From JAMWZF01 sp041628615 (lineage in GTDB: Bacteria; Pseudomonadota; Alphaproteobacteria; Rhodobacterales; Rhodobacteraceae), in contig JBFKOW010000096.1 of assembly GCA_041628615.1 (NCBI GenBank), forward strand, positions 1 through 13,269: a DNA stretch of 13,269 nucleotides, written 5' to 3'. Below the pieces are notes generated by a model. That model saw only the letters and a program-made list of their open reading frames with translations, had not been told where the DNA came from and made no database searches. Positions 1 through 8,091 of this stretch are shown here, in pieces. Made by a program: the position numbers and the translations under genes. The first letter of the stretch is position 1. Each line of letters opens with the position of its first letter.

Positions 1-25
1 CCGTCCGCCGCCGCGGCCCGGCGCG

Positions 26-1426
26 TCACATCCAGGTGTGGAAGGACCGGTTCGCCATCGGCTCGACCATGGCGCGCTCGAGATGCGGATGGTGCGGCGC
101 GTAGATCTCGGCGATCCGCGCGATGGCGGCCTTCGGCGTCAGCTCCTCGCTCTCGCCGGTGCGCCGGCTGGTCAGCTCCACCTTGCCGGTCTTCAGCCCG
201 CGCGGCCCGACGGTGATCCGCCACGGCAGGCCGATCAGGTCCATGGTGGCGAACTTGCCGCCGGCCCGCTCCTCGCGGTCGTCGTAGAGCGGGTCGAGAC
301 CGAGACCCTGCACCGCGCCGTAGATCTCCTCGCAGACCTTGTCGCAGTCGGTGTCGCCCTGCTTGAGGTTGACGATGCCCACCTGGAACGGCGTCACCCC
401 CTCGGGCCAGACGATGCCGTTGTCGTCGTGGTTGGCCTCGATGATCGCGCCGACCAGCCGGCTCACCCCGATCCCGTGCGAGCCCATGTGCAGCGGCACC
501 CGCTCGCCGGCCTCGTTCTGGACCACGGCGCCCAACGCATCGGAATACTTGGTCCCGAAGTAGAAGATCTGGCCCACCTCGATCCCGCGGGCGATCCGGC
601 GGCGCGCTTCCGGCACCTGGGCAAAGACCGCCTCGTCATGGGTCTCGTCGGTGCGGGCGTAGCGCGAGGTGAATTCCTCGAGCACCGCCTGGCAGGCGGC
701 CACGTCGTCGTAATCGATGGTGCGGTCGCCGAAGGTCAGATCGGTGATCTCGCTGTCATAGAAGACCTCGGATTCCCCGGTATCGGCGAGAACGAGGAAT
801 TCGTGGGTGTCGTCGCCGCCGATCGGGCCGCTGTCGGCGCGCATCGGGATCGCCTGCAGGCCCATCCGCTCGTAGGTGCGCAGGTAGCTGACGAGGTGCC
901 GGTTGTAGGCGTGCAGCGCCGCCTCCTTCGTGAGGTCGAAGTTGTAGCCGTCCTTCATCAGGAACTCGCGGCCGCGCATCACCCCGAACCGGGGGCGGAC
1001 CTCGTCGCGGAACTTCCACTGGATGTGGTAGAGGGTCAGCGGCAGCGCCTTGTAGGAGGTGACGTAGGCGGCGACGATCTCGGTGATCATCTCCTCGTTG
1101 GTCGGGCCGTAGAGCATCTCGCGGTCGTGCCGGTCCTTCAGCCGCAGCATTTCCGGCCCGTAGGCGTCGTAGCGGCCCGACTGGCGCCACAGGTCGGCCG
1201 ATTGCAGGGTCGGCATCAGCAGCGGGATGTGCCCGGCCTTCTGCTGCTCCTCGTGGACGATCTGCTCGATCCGGCGCAGCACCTTGTAGCCCAGCGGCAG
1301 CCAGGAATAGATCCCGGCGCTGGCCTGCCGGATCATGCCGGCCCGCAGCATCAGCCGGTGGCTGACGATCTGGGCGTCGGAGGGGGTCTCTTTCAGGACG
1401 GGCAGGAAGTAGCGGCTGAGGCGCAT
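26..1426 (-). CDS. proS: Prolyl-tRNA synthetase, short alphaproteobacterial form
   Basis: Class II aminoacyl-tRNA synthetase that charges tRNA-Pro with proline in the cytoplasm, an essential step of translation. The protein is 466 residues. Motif 1 lies around residues 38-80 (GIYSWLPLGYK, then the PTLQSADLW segment). A TNEEM signature is at 109-113, motif 2 around 138-163 (KFRDEVRPRFG, then REFLMKDGYNF), and motif 3 around 314-335 (MGSHGIGVSR). Only about 150 residues separate motifs 2 and 3, so the roughly 180-residue editing (INS) domain of the long bacterial form is not present intact; this matches the short form typical of Alphaproteobacteria. The frame stays open upstream to 1870, but that stretch is low-complexity Arg/Pro/Gly with no resemblance to ProS. 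The start at 1426 begins MRLSRYFLP, as in relatives, and has a GGAGAG ribosome site 7 nt upstream. About 20 residues at the C-terminus (from around APHHPHLERA) seem to run past the usual family end. Identity is near certain. Confidence 0.96.
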   Translation of the reverse strand: MRLSRYFLPVLKETPSDAQIVSHRLMLRAGMIRQASAGIYSWLPLGYKVLRRIEQIVHEEQQKAGHIPLLMPTLQSADLWRQSGRYDAYGPEMLRLKDRHDREMLYGPTNEEMITEIVAAYVTSYKALPLTLYHIQWKFRDEVRPRFGVMRGREFLMKDGYNFDLTKEAALHAYNRHLVSYLRTYERMGLQAIPMRADSGPIGGDDTHEFLVLADTGESEVFYDSEITDLTFGDRTIDYDDVAACQAVLEEFTSRYARTDETHDEAVFAQVPEARRRIARGIEVGQIFYFGTKYSDALGAVVQNEAGERVPLHMGSHGIGVSRLVGAIIEANHDDNGIVWPEGVTPFQVGIVNLKQGDTDCDKVCEEIYGAVQGLGLDPLYDDREERAGGKFATMDLIGLPWRITVGPRGLKTGKVELTSRRTGESEELTPKAAIARIAEIYAPHHPHLERAMVEPMANRSFHTWM

Positions 1427-1432
1427 CTGGGG

Positions 1433-1438
1433 CTCTCC
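1433..1438 (-). promoter_or_regulatory. Ribosome-binding site that sets the proS start
   Basis: On the minus strand GGAGAG lies 6 nt upstream of the ATG at 1426-1424 when counted from its last base (GGAG alone is 8 nt away). It supports starting proS at 1426 rather than at any of the in-frame ATGs further upstream, which encode sequence unlike ProS. Confidence 0.6.
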
Positions 1439-1544
1439 GGAACTGGCCGGGGCGTTTTGCGGCAGGCCCGGACCGAACGCAAGGGGACAGGGCGGCGCGG
1501 GCGCAGTCCGGCCGACCAGATTGATCGCTCGCGGCGCGGCCTTG

Positions 1545-1560
1545 GCCGGTCCCGACCGGC
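1545..1560. repeat. Interrupted palindrome (7-bp arms, 2-bp centre)
   Basis: GCCGGTC at 1545-1551 and its exact complement GACCGGC at 1554-1560 are separated by CC. It lies in the proS leader region, about 120 bp upstream of the proS start. It could be an operator. In DNA this GC-rich it could also arise by chance, and a 2-nt loop is too tight for a good RNA hairpin with all 7 pairs formed. Confidence 0.3.
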
Positions 1561-1661
1561 GCGGCACCGGCGGTTCGCCCGGAAGGCCATTTTCTCGCGC
1601 GCCCCGGCCTCGGCTGTCGTCGGCATCGAAACGGTCTCCAGTCCCGGCGGGTGGATCGTCC

Positions 1662-1678
1662 ATCATTACGGAAATGAT
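1662..1678. repeat. Inverted repeat, possible operator
   Basis: ATCATT at 1662-1667 and AATGAT at 1673-1678 are exact inverted complements around the 5-bp centre ACGGA. GGATC (1653-1657) and GATCC (1676-1680) form a second inverted pair at the flanks. The arms are AT-rich in a GC-rich setting, which makes chance less likely than for a GC palindrome. A protein-binding site in the divergent proS/VPLPA promoter region is possible, but I recognise no regulator family. Confidence 0.3.
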
Positions 1679-1818
1679 CCCGCCGGTCTTCATGCGCAGG
1701 ACCGTCGAAGGGGCGCTGCGCCAGCCAACACCGTACCCGTTGCAGCGACGGCGCCGGCCTCGGGGACCGGGTCGAAGGGACGGCCGGCCCACCTCCACAG
1801 TCAAGGCAATAGACAGAA

Positions 1819-1848
1819 TTGTGAATTCGTCCAATAGATTACGATACA
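1819..1848 (+). promoter_or_regulatory. Candidate housekeeping-type promoter for the VPLPA-CTERM gene
   Basis: In the only AT-richer island of the intergenic region, TTGTGA (1819-1824) could serve as a -35 element and GATACA (1843-1848) as a -10 element, with an 18-bp spacer; TACGAT (1840-1845) would give 15 bp. The gene starts 22 bp after GATACA, at 1871. The match to consensus is loose, and there is no clear Shine-Dalgarno before the ATG, so a very short leader is likely. Confidence 0.35.
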
Positions 1849-1870
1849 ACGGCTTTTCGGTATCGTTCAC

Positions 1871-2773
1871 ATGTTCGTCTCATATCTGCGCCCCGCCCTT
1901 CTCGCCTCCGGTCTTCTTCTGCTGTCCCCCGCAGCCGCGCTCGCGGTGACGGTCACCACCACCGACGTCACCGCGGTCGTGGTTGGCGCCGGCACGCCGC
2001 TTCAGGACAGTTCCCAGCCCCGTGCCGCGGTGACCGAGGACCTGTTCTACACCGGCCCCGGAGGTTTCTCGGACATCGTCAGCGCACTGGCTGTGCAGGA
2101 CGTGAGCGGCTTCTCGCAGGTTGCGCTGGAACTCAACAAGGGACGGACCGGGCTCGAAGGCATCGGCGGGGCCGGCCTCCGGGCCCAGCCGCAGGCGATC
2201 GCGACGCGCACGGTGACGGTCGGGAACGACGATCCGCTGTTCCTGCCTGCCGCGGACTTCGACTTCCGCATCTCCGGTGTCGAACTCGAGGTCTACAACG
2301 CCACATCTCTGGATTTCCTGCCCAGCGCGACCCTGTCTTTCCAGGCCCGGGCGCTGCGCGGTGACGGATCGATCGTCGACGAATTCTTCAGCCAGATCAC
2401 CCTGACCGGCATCTCAGGCGCCTTCGTCCTGTCGGAGCAGGGCGAATTCACCGCGAGCTTCGAAGATCTCGGCTGCACCGGCTTCGGCGCCTGCTTCGGC
2501 CGGCGGGCCGTGGTCGATCCGCTGAGCGGCAAGCTCGCGCTCGGGATCCTCGATCCCGGCGAGGTGATCACGATCTCGACGACGCTGACGGTCGCCACCG
2601 ACTTTGTCGGACGCGAGATCGGTGCTCAGGCACGCGGTCTCGATCCCAACGGCCTGACCGCCTTCGGAGTCACGGTCCGGGATCCCAGCGTGGTGCCCCT
2701 GCCCGCCTCGGCCTGGCTGCTTGTCGCTGGCTTCGGGGCGCTCGGTCTGAGGCGACGGCGCAAGAGCGCCTAG
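1871..2773 (+). CDS. Exported VPLPA-CTERM sorting-domain protein, function unknown
   Basis: A 300-residue secreted protein of unknown role. It starts with a clear signal peptide (MFVSYLRPALLASGLLLL, cleavage probably after the ALA at about residue 25) and ends with the tripartite VPLPA-CTERM signal: the motif VPLPA at 275-279, a hydrophobic helix (WLLVAGFGALGL), and a basic tail RRRRKSA. In the Rhodobacterales this tail is known as a target for exosortase processing and surface or extracellular-matrix delivery. The body (about 26-270) looks beta-rich and low in Cys, apart from a close pair in DLGCTGFGACFG. It ends in a GAQARGLDPNGLTAFG-type strand often seen just before such sorting tails. 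The start is fixed by the signal peptide; no good ribosome site is visible. It stands alone, divergent from proS and 84 bp from the next gene. No exosortase is in the window. The class call is strong; the function is unknown. Confidence 0.85.
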   Translation: MFVSYLRPALLASGLLLLSPAAALAVTVTTTDVTAVVVGAGTPLQDSSQPRAAVTEDLFYTGPGGFSDIVSALAVQDVSGFSQVALELNKGRTGLEGIGGAGLRAQPQAIATRTVTVGNDDPLFLPAADFDFRISGVELEVYNATSLDFLPSATLSFQARALRGDGSIVDEFFSQITLTGISGAFVLSEQGEFTASFEDLGCTGFGACFGRRAVVDPLSGKLALGILDPGEVITISTTLTVATDFVGREIGAQARGLDPNGLTAFGVTVRDPSVVPLPASAWLLVAGFGALGLRRRRKSA

Positions 2774-2857
2774 GCCACGCGCACGATCTGGACAACCGCC
2801 CGCAGGCGCCGCCGGTCCGCCGTTGCCCAGACCTGCGGCATCTGTCACTAGTCCGTC

Positions 2858-3985
2858 ATGGCATTGCCGGTCGAAAGCCAGCTGAGATACTGGGGCGCCG
2901 CGACAGCGGTCGTCGTGCTGGCGCTGTGGTTTCTCGGGGACGTCCTGTTGCCCTTCGTGCTGGGCGGCGCGATCGCCTATTGCCTCGACCCCCTGGCCGA
3001 CTGGTTCGAGCGGCGGGGCCTGTCGCGGGCGCTGTCGGTGGCGATCATCGGGGTGCTGGCGCTGCTGGTCTTCGTGCTGGCGCTGGTGCTGGTGATCCCG
3101 CCGCTGGTGCGCCAGTCGCAGCAGCTCTTCACCTTCCTGACCGGGCTGGCCGAGGACGCGCCGATGATGGCGCAGAACTTCGCGACATGGGTCAGCACCA
3201 CCTTCGGGGTGACCCTCGACGAGGCCGCGATCCGCGACCTGCTGACCCGGGTGGGCGAGTTCCTCCGGTCGCGCGGCGGCAGCCTCGCCAGCTCGGTGCT
3301 GAGTTCCGCGGCGAGCCTCGTGAACGTGGTGGTGTTCTTCGTGCTGGTGCCGGTCATCACCATCTACCTGCTGGTGGACTGGGACCGGATGATCGCCCGT
3401 ATCGACGAGCTTCTGCCCCGCGACCACGCCCCGACGATCCGCCGGATCGCCGAGGACATCGACGCCACGCTGGCGTCGTTCATCCGCGGACAGGGCACCG
3501 TCTGCCTGATCCTCGGAACCTACTACGCGGTGGCGCTGGCGCTGGTGGGGCTCAACTTCGGGCTGGTGATCGGCGGTTTCGCCGGGCTGATCTCCTTCAT
3601 CCCCTATGTCGGCGCGCTGCTGGGCGGGGCGCTGGCGCTGGGGGTGGCGGTGTTCCAGTTCTGGGGCGACTGGTGGTGGATCGTCGGCGTGGCGGTGATC
3701 TTCCAGGTCGGGCAGGCGGTCGAGGGCAACATCCTGACGCCGAACCTCGTCGGCTCCTCGGTCGGGCTGCACCCGGTCTGGCTCTTGCTGGCGCTGTCGG
3801 TCTTCGGGGCGCTGTTCGGCTTCATCGGCCTGCTGGTCGCGGTGCCGCTGGCGGCGATGGCCGGGGTGCTGGTGCGCTTCGCGATCTCGCAATACCTCGC
3901 CGGGCGTCTCTACCAGGGCCTGTCCGGGCGGGCGCCGCCGGCCGACTACGAGCCCGACCCCGCCGACGACCCGCGCGACGGCTGA
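2858..3985 (+). CDS. AI-2E/PerM-family membrane protein
   Basis: A 375-residue polytopic inner-membrane protein of the AI-2E transporter (PerM, formerly UPF0118) family. Members include autoinducer-2 exporters and Na+/H+ antiporters, but most have no proven substrate, so none is assigned here. Hydrophobic spans are visible near residues 14-40, 57-80, about 150-172, and through most of 205-340, with a soluble loop between that carries the LLPRDHAPTIRRIAEDID segment. The C-terminal family signature is present: LISFIPYVGALLGGAL, then EGNILTPNLVGSSVGLHP, then GALFGFIGLLVAVPLAA. The last 25 residues are acidic and Pro-rich. The stop is 11 bp before hdaA, so the two are almost certainly co-transcribed; perM next to hdaA is a common alphaproteobacterial arrangement. 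No Shine-Dalgarno is obvious before the ATG. Confidence 0.9.
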   Translation: MALPVESQLRYWGAATAVVVLALWFLGDVLLPFVLGGAIAYCLDPLADWFERRGLSRALSVAIIGVLALLVFVLALVLVIPPLVRQSQQLFTFLTGLAEDAPMMAQNFATWVSTTFGVTLDEAAIRDLLTRVGEFLRSRGGSLASSVLSSAASLVNVVVFFVLVPVITIYLLVDWDRMIARIDELLPRDHAPTIRRIAEDIDATLASFIRGQGTVCLILGTYYAVALALVGLNFGLVIGGFAGLISFIPYVGALLGGALALGVAVFQFWGDWWWIVGVAVIFQVGQAVEGNILTPNLVGSSVGLHPVWLLLALSVFGALFGFIGLLVAVPLAAMAGVLVRFAISQYLAGRLYQGLSGRAPPADYEPDPADDPRDG

Positions 3986-3996
3986 CGGGCGGCGGC

Positions 3997-4692
3997 ATGG
4001 CGGATCAACTGGCCTTCGACTGGCCCCGGCGCGAGGCGCTGGGCGAGGAGGACTTCTTCGTCACCGCGACGAACGAGACCGCCTGGGCCGCGCTCGCCGA
4101 TCCCGCGGGCTGGCCGGGCGGCAAGCTGGCCCTCGTCGGACCGCCGGGATCGGGCAAGACCCATCTCGCCCGGCTGGTGGCGGCGCGCGGCGGCGGCAGC
4201 CTCGTCCGGGCCCGCGCGATCCGGCCGGACGCGCCGCTGCCCGAGACCCGGCTGGTGGTCGTCGACGATGGCGACGCCCTGCCCCGCGCCGCCGAGGAAT
4301 GGCTGTTTCACCTGCACAACCACCTTGTCGGGCCGGGCCGGGAGGGGCGGCTCCTGCTCACCGGGGCGACGCCGCCGGCGCGCTGGGACACCGCGCTGCC
4401 GGACCTCGCCAGCCGCCTGCAGGCCACCGCCCCGGTGGCCATCGAGCCGCCCGACGACGCGCTGCTGGGCGCGGTGCTGATGAAGCAGTTCCAGGACCGG
4501 CAACTCGCCCCGACACCGGCCGCGATCGGCTACCTGCTGCGCCACATGGAGCGGTCCTTCGCCGCCACACGGGCGGTGGTCGCGGCGCTGGACGCCGCGG
4601 CGCTCGGACAGCGGCGCGAGATCAACAAGGCGCTGGCGATCGAGGTGCTGGAGGCCGGCAGGCTGGACATCGGCGGGCGCGGGGCGCAGTAA
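3997..4692 (+). CDS. hdaA: DnaA-inactivating AAA+ protein HdaA
   Basis: A 231-residue DnaA-related AAA+ protein. In Alphaproteobacteria HdaA binds the replisome sliding clamp and stimulates ATP hydrolysis by DnaA, so that origins do not refire (regulatory inactivation of DnaA). Seen here: an N-terminal clamp-binding-like motif QLAFDW at 4-9, Walker A GPPGSGKT at 48-55, a Walker B-like strand LVVVDD at 86-91, and a DLASRLQA segment that matches the arginine-bearing box of DnaA/Hda. The C-terminal part (about 155-220) corresponds to the AAA+ lid (RHMERSFAATRAVVAALD). There is no DNA-binding domain IV, and the length fits Hda rather than DnaA. The frame is open far upstream inside perM, but the clamp motif fixes the start at 3997. 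It sits 11 bp after perM and 40 bp before ppk. Other DnaA-like proteins such as DnaC loaders are unlikely. Confidence 0.9.
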   Translation: MADQLAFDWPRREALGEEDFFVTATNETAWAALADPAGWPGGKLALVGPPGSGKTHLARLVAARGGGSLVRARAIRPDAPLPETRLVVVDDGDALPRAAEEWLFHLHNHLVGPGREGRLLLTGATPPARWDTALPDLASRLQATAPVAIEPPDDALLGAVLMKQFQDRQLAPTPAAIGYLLRHMERSFAATRAVVAALDAAALGQRREINKALAIEVLEAGRLDIGGRGAQ

Positions 4693-4702
4693 GGTCCGGA
4701 CC
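4693..4702. repeat. Perfect 10-bp palindrome in the hdaA-ppk gap
   Basis: GGTCCGGACC directly follows the hdaA stop codon and is its own reverse complement. A second small inverted repeat, CCGTTACGG, follows at 4703-4711. The 40-bp gap has no T-run, so this is not a classical terminator. It could be a binding site or chance. Confidence 0.25.
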
Positions 4703-4732
4703 CCGTTACGGTTTCCAGCCAGATAGCCGACC

Positions 4733-6901
<2,169 letters not shown>

Positions 6902-6961
6902 ACCCAGGCCCGGGGCACCGGGGCCGCCGGCGGATCGGCGCTCATGCCGCGCGGCGGCGCG

Positions 6962-6987
6962 GGAACTCTCGGTCGGCCTGCCGCGTT
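6962..6987 (+). promoter_or_regulatory. Candidate EcfG-type general-stress promoter
   Basis: GGAAC at 6962-6966 and CGTT at 6984-6987 are 17 nt apart, which matches the alphaproteobacterial sigma-EcfG consensus (GGAAC, 16-17 nt, CGTT). The -10 element ends 30 bp before the DUF1328 ATG, so a transcript starting about 7 bp downstream would have a short leader carrying the GGAGG ribosome site. DUF1328 and DUF883 proteins are typical members of this stress regulon. Whether this organism has EcfG, PhyR and NepR cannot be seen from the window. Confidence 0.55.
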
Positions 6988-7006
6988 GACGAGGCATCGC
7001 AACAAC

Positions 7007-7011
7007 GGAGG
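7007..7011 (+). promoter_or_regulatory. Strong ribosome-binding site for the DUF1328 gene
   Basis: GGAGG, 6 nt before the ATG at 7018, is the strongest Shine-Dalgarno on the plus strand of this window. It suggests this small gene is translated well from its own transcript and confirms the start of a short ORF. Confidence 0.8.
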
Positions 7012-7017
7012 CCAACC

Positions 7018-7191
7018 ATGCTTCGCTGGGCTATCGCTTTCCTCGTCATCGCGCTGATCGCCGGTCTTCTGGGACTGCCCGGAATCGCCGTGGTCTCGGC
7101 CGAGATCGGCCAGCTGCTGTTCGTCGTCTTCCTGATCCTCTTCGTCGCCGCGATGGTGACGCGGGCGATCAGGGGCAGGCCGCCGGTCTGA
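7018..7191 (+). CDS. DUF1328 (YtjA-like) small membrane protein
   Basis: A 57-residue inner-membrane protein made of two hydrophobic helices, about residues 2-22 and 29-49, with a short basic tail (RAIRGRPPV). The opening MLRWAIAFLVIALIAGLLG followed by GIAVVSAEIGQLLFVVFLIL is the classic DUF1328 pattern. The biochemical function is unknown; homologues are often stress-induced. It has an excellent ribosome site and a candidate EcfG-type promoter just upstream, and it lies 116 bp after ppk, so it probably begins a new transcription unit. The gene is short, but the family match is clear. Confidence 0.9.
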   Translation: MLRWAIAFLVIALIAGLLGLPGIAVVSAEIGQLLFVVFLILFVAAMVTRAIRGRPPV

Positions 7192-7204
7192 TCTCCGGCC
7201 CCGG

Positions 7205-7230
7205 CGGTCCGGGCCGCAGCGCCCGGTCCG
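7205..7230 (+). terminator. GC-rich hairpin between the DUF1328 and DUF883 genes
   Basis: CCGGGC (7209-7214) and GCCCGG (7221-7226) pair around a 6-nt loop. The stem continues as CGG/CCG beyond one T-T mismatch. It begins 13 bp after the DUF1328 stop. There is no T-run, so it may be a weak or factor-dependent terminator, or an RNA-stabilising structure that sets DUF1328 transcript levels apart from downstream genes. Confidence 0.35.
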
Positions 7231-7279
7231 CCATGAACTCTGCCGGACCCGTAACCTTCTGACGCAAGGACCTTATTCC

Positions 7280-7582
7280 ATGCCGACCAACAAGGAACTC
7301 GAAGCCGAACTGAACGAGGCGCGGGCCGAAATCGCCCGGCTGAGCGCCGCCATCGAGGGCCGCTTCTCGCCGCGCGAGGCGATGAACGGCGCCCGCGAGC
7401 GGCTCGACTCCTACGCCGACGATCTGTCCGCCGAGGCGCGCGATGTCTACGACGGCGCGCGGCGGCAGGGCCGCGCCCTGCGCGCCACCGCCGAGACACA
7501 GGTGCGGGAGAACCCGGTCGCGTCGCTGGGCCTCGCGGTGCTGTTCGGCGCCGTGCTGGCAAGCTGGCTGGGACGGCGTTGA
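7280..7582 (+). CDS. DUF883 (YqjD/ElaB-like) membrane-anchored protein
   Basis: A 100-residue protein with a charged, heptad-like helical region (about 4-80; KELEAELNEARAEIARLSAA and later segments) followed by a single C-terminal membrane helix (ENPVASLGLAVLFGAVLASWLG) and a terminal RR. This is the layout of DUF883 proteins such as E. coli YqjD and ElaB, tail-anchored inner-membrane proteins linked to stationary phase and reported to bind ribosomes. The ribosome-association role is family knowledge, not visible here. The start has AAGGA 9 nt upstream. The stop codon overlaps the TTG start of the next gene, so the two are probably translationally coupled. Confidence 0.88.
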   Translation: MPTNKELEAELNEARAEIARLSAAIEGRFSPREAMNGARERLDSYADDLSAEARDVYDGARRQGRALRATAETQVRENPVASLGLAVLFGAVLASWLGRR

Positions 7583-8091
7583 ACCGCGCCGTCGACACGC
7601 TGGTCAAGGTGGGGCTGGGGGCGCTGACCCACCCGCCCCGCCGCATCGAGCGCCGCTTCCACGCCACCCTCGCCTGGGCGGCGGGCGGCGTCTTTGCCGT
7701 CATGGCGCTGGCCTTCGGCGGCGTCGCCGCCCATGCCGCGCTGTCCGCGATCCATGGTCCGGTCGCCGGGGCGCTGATGCTCGGCGGCGGGGCGGCCGGC
7801 GTGGCCGTGCTTCTCGGGGGGGTCGGCTGGCTGCTCGTCCACCGCGAGAACCGCCGGTCCAGCCGCAGCGCCGATCCCGACGTCATCACCCTGCTCGCGG
7901 TCGGGTTCCTCGCCGGTCTTGCCGACACGCCGCCGGCAAAGACAGCGGGTCCGTCGCGGCCGCCACGACCGGCACGGCCCGCCAAGGGTCCGGCCCACGT
8001 TGACCCACCAGCGGCTTCCGCGCATGGTGCCAGGGCAGGACTGGACGGCGGCGGGGGGCAGACCGGCCATGGATGGACATCGCGACACTGA
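7579..8091 (+). CDS. Holin-like (YqjE-type) two-TM membrane protein
   Basis: A 170-residue predicted membrane protein. After a basic N-terminus (HPPRRIERRFH, 18-28) there are two hydrophobic spans, about 31-58 and 61-88, then a third short hydrophobic stretch (ITLLAVGFLAGL, 103-114), and a Pro/Ala/Gly-rich tail to the end. Its position right after a DUF883 gene fits the 'phage holin family' YqjE-like membrane proteins that often accompany DUF883; this is inferred from topology and context, and there is no sign of a prophage. The start is a TTG overlapping the DUF883 stop by 4 nt (TTGA); a GTG at codon 11 is the alternative. The last 23 bp overlap the start of ppx. The tail from about residue 118 looks poorly constrained. 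G-runs at 7816-7822 and 8053-8058 lie within the gene. Confidence 0.6.
   Translation: MNRAVDTLVKVGLGALTHPPRRIERRFHATLAWAAGGVFAVMALAFGGVAAHAALSAIHGPVAGALMLGGGAAGVAVLLGGVGWLLVHRENRRSSRSADPDVITLLAVGFLAGLADTPPAKTAGPSRPPRPARPAKGPAHVDPPAASAHGARAGLDGGGGQTGHGWTSRH

Larger units (their letters stand above)
1427..1870. other. Divergent intergenic region between proS and the VPLPA-CTERM gene
   Basis: This 444-bp stretch separates two divergent starts and should hold both promoters. Frames are open through it on both strands, but the translations are Arg/Pro/Gly-rich with no recognisable domain, as expected of non-coding DNA at this GC content. It holds an interrupted palindrome at 1545-1560, an inverted repeat at 1662-1678, and an AT-richer island at about 1801-1850 that carries the best promoter candidate for the rightward gene. 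I could not place a convincing proS promoter. No tRNA or known riboswitch fold was recognised. Confidence 0.6.

Noticed and set aside
1439..1456. GGAAC followed by CGTT near the proS start, resembling an EcfG promoter
   Set aside because: The spacer is only 9 nt instead of 16-17, and the site points away from proS.
1427..1870. Upstream extension of the proS frame by 148 codons
   Set aside because: The extension is Arg/Pro/Gly-rich and unlike ProS, while the start at 1426 has a ribosome site and the standard N-terminus.
2800..2838. Inverted repeat CCGCAGG / CCTGCGG after the VPLPA gene, as a terminator
   Set aside because: The loop is 25 nt, the stem 7 bp, and there is no T-run. It is too weak to call.
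2414..3892. A 492-codon open frame on the minus strand across the VPLPA and AI-2E genes
   Set aside because: It is low-complexity His/Gln/Arg-rich translation spanning two real genes and their gap. It is a GC artefact.
7579..8091. Prophage lysis gene (holin)
   Set aside because: The holin-like label reflects topology only. There is no endolysin, structural phage gene or integrase, and the gene is embedded in a host stress/polyphosphate cluster.
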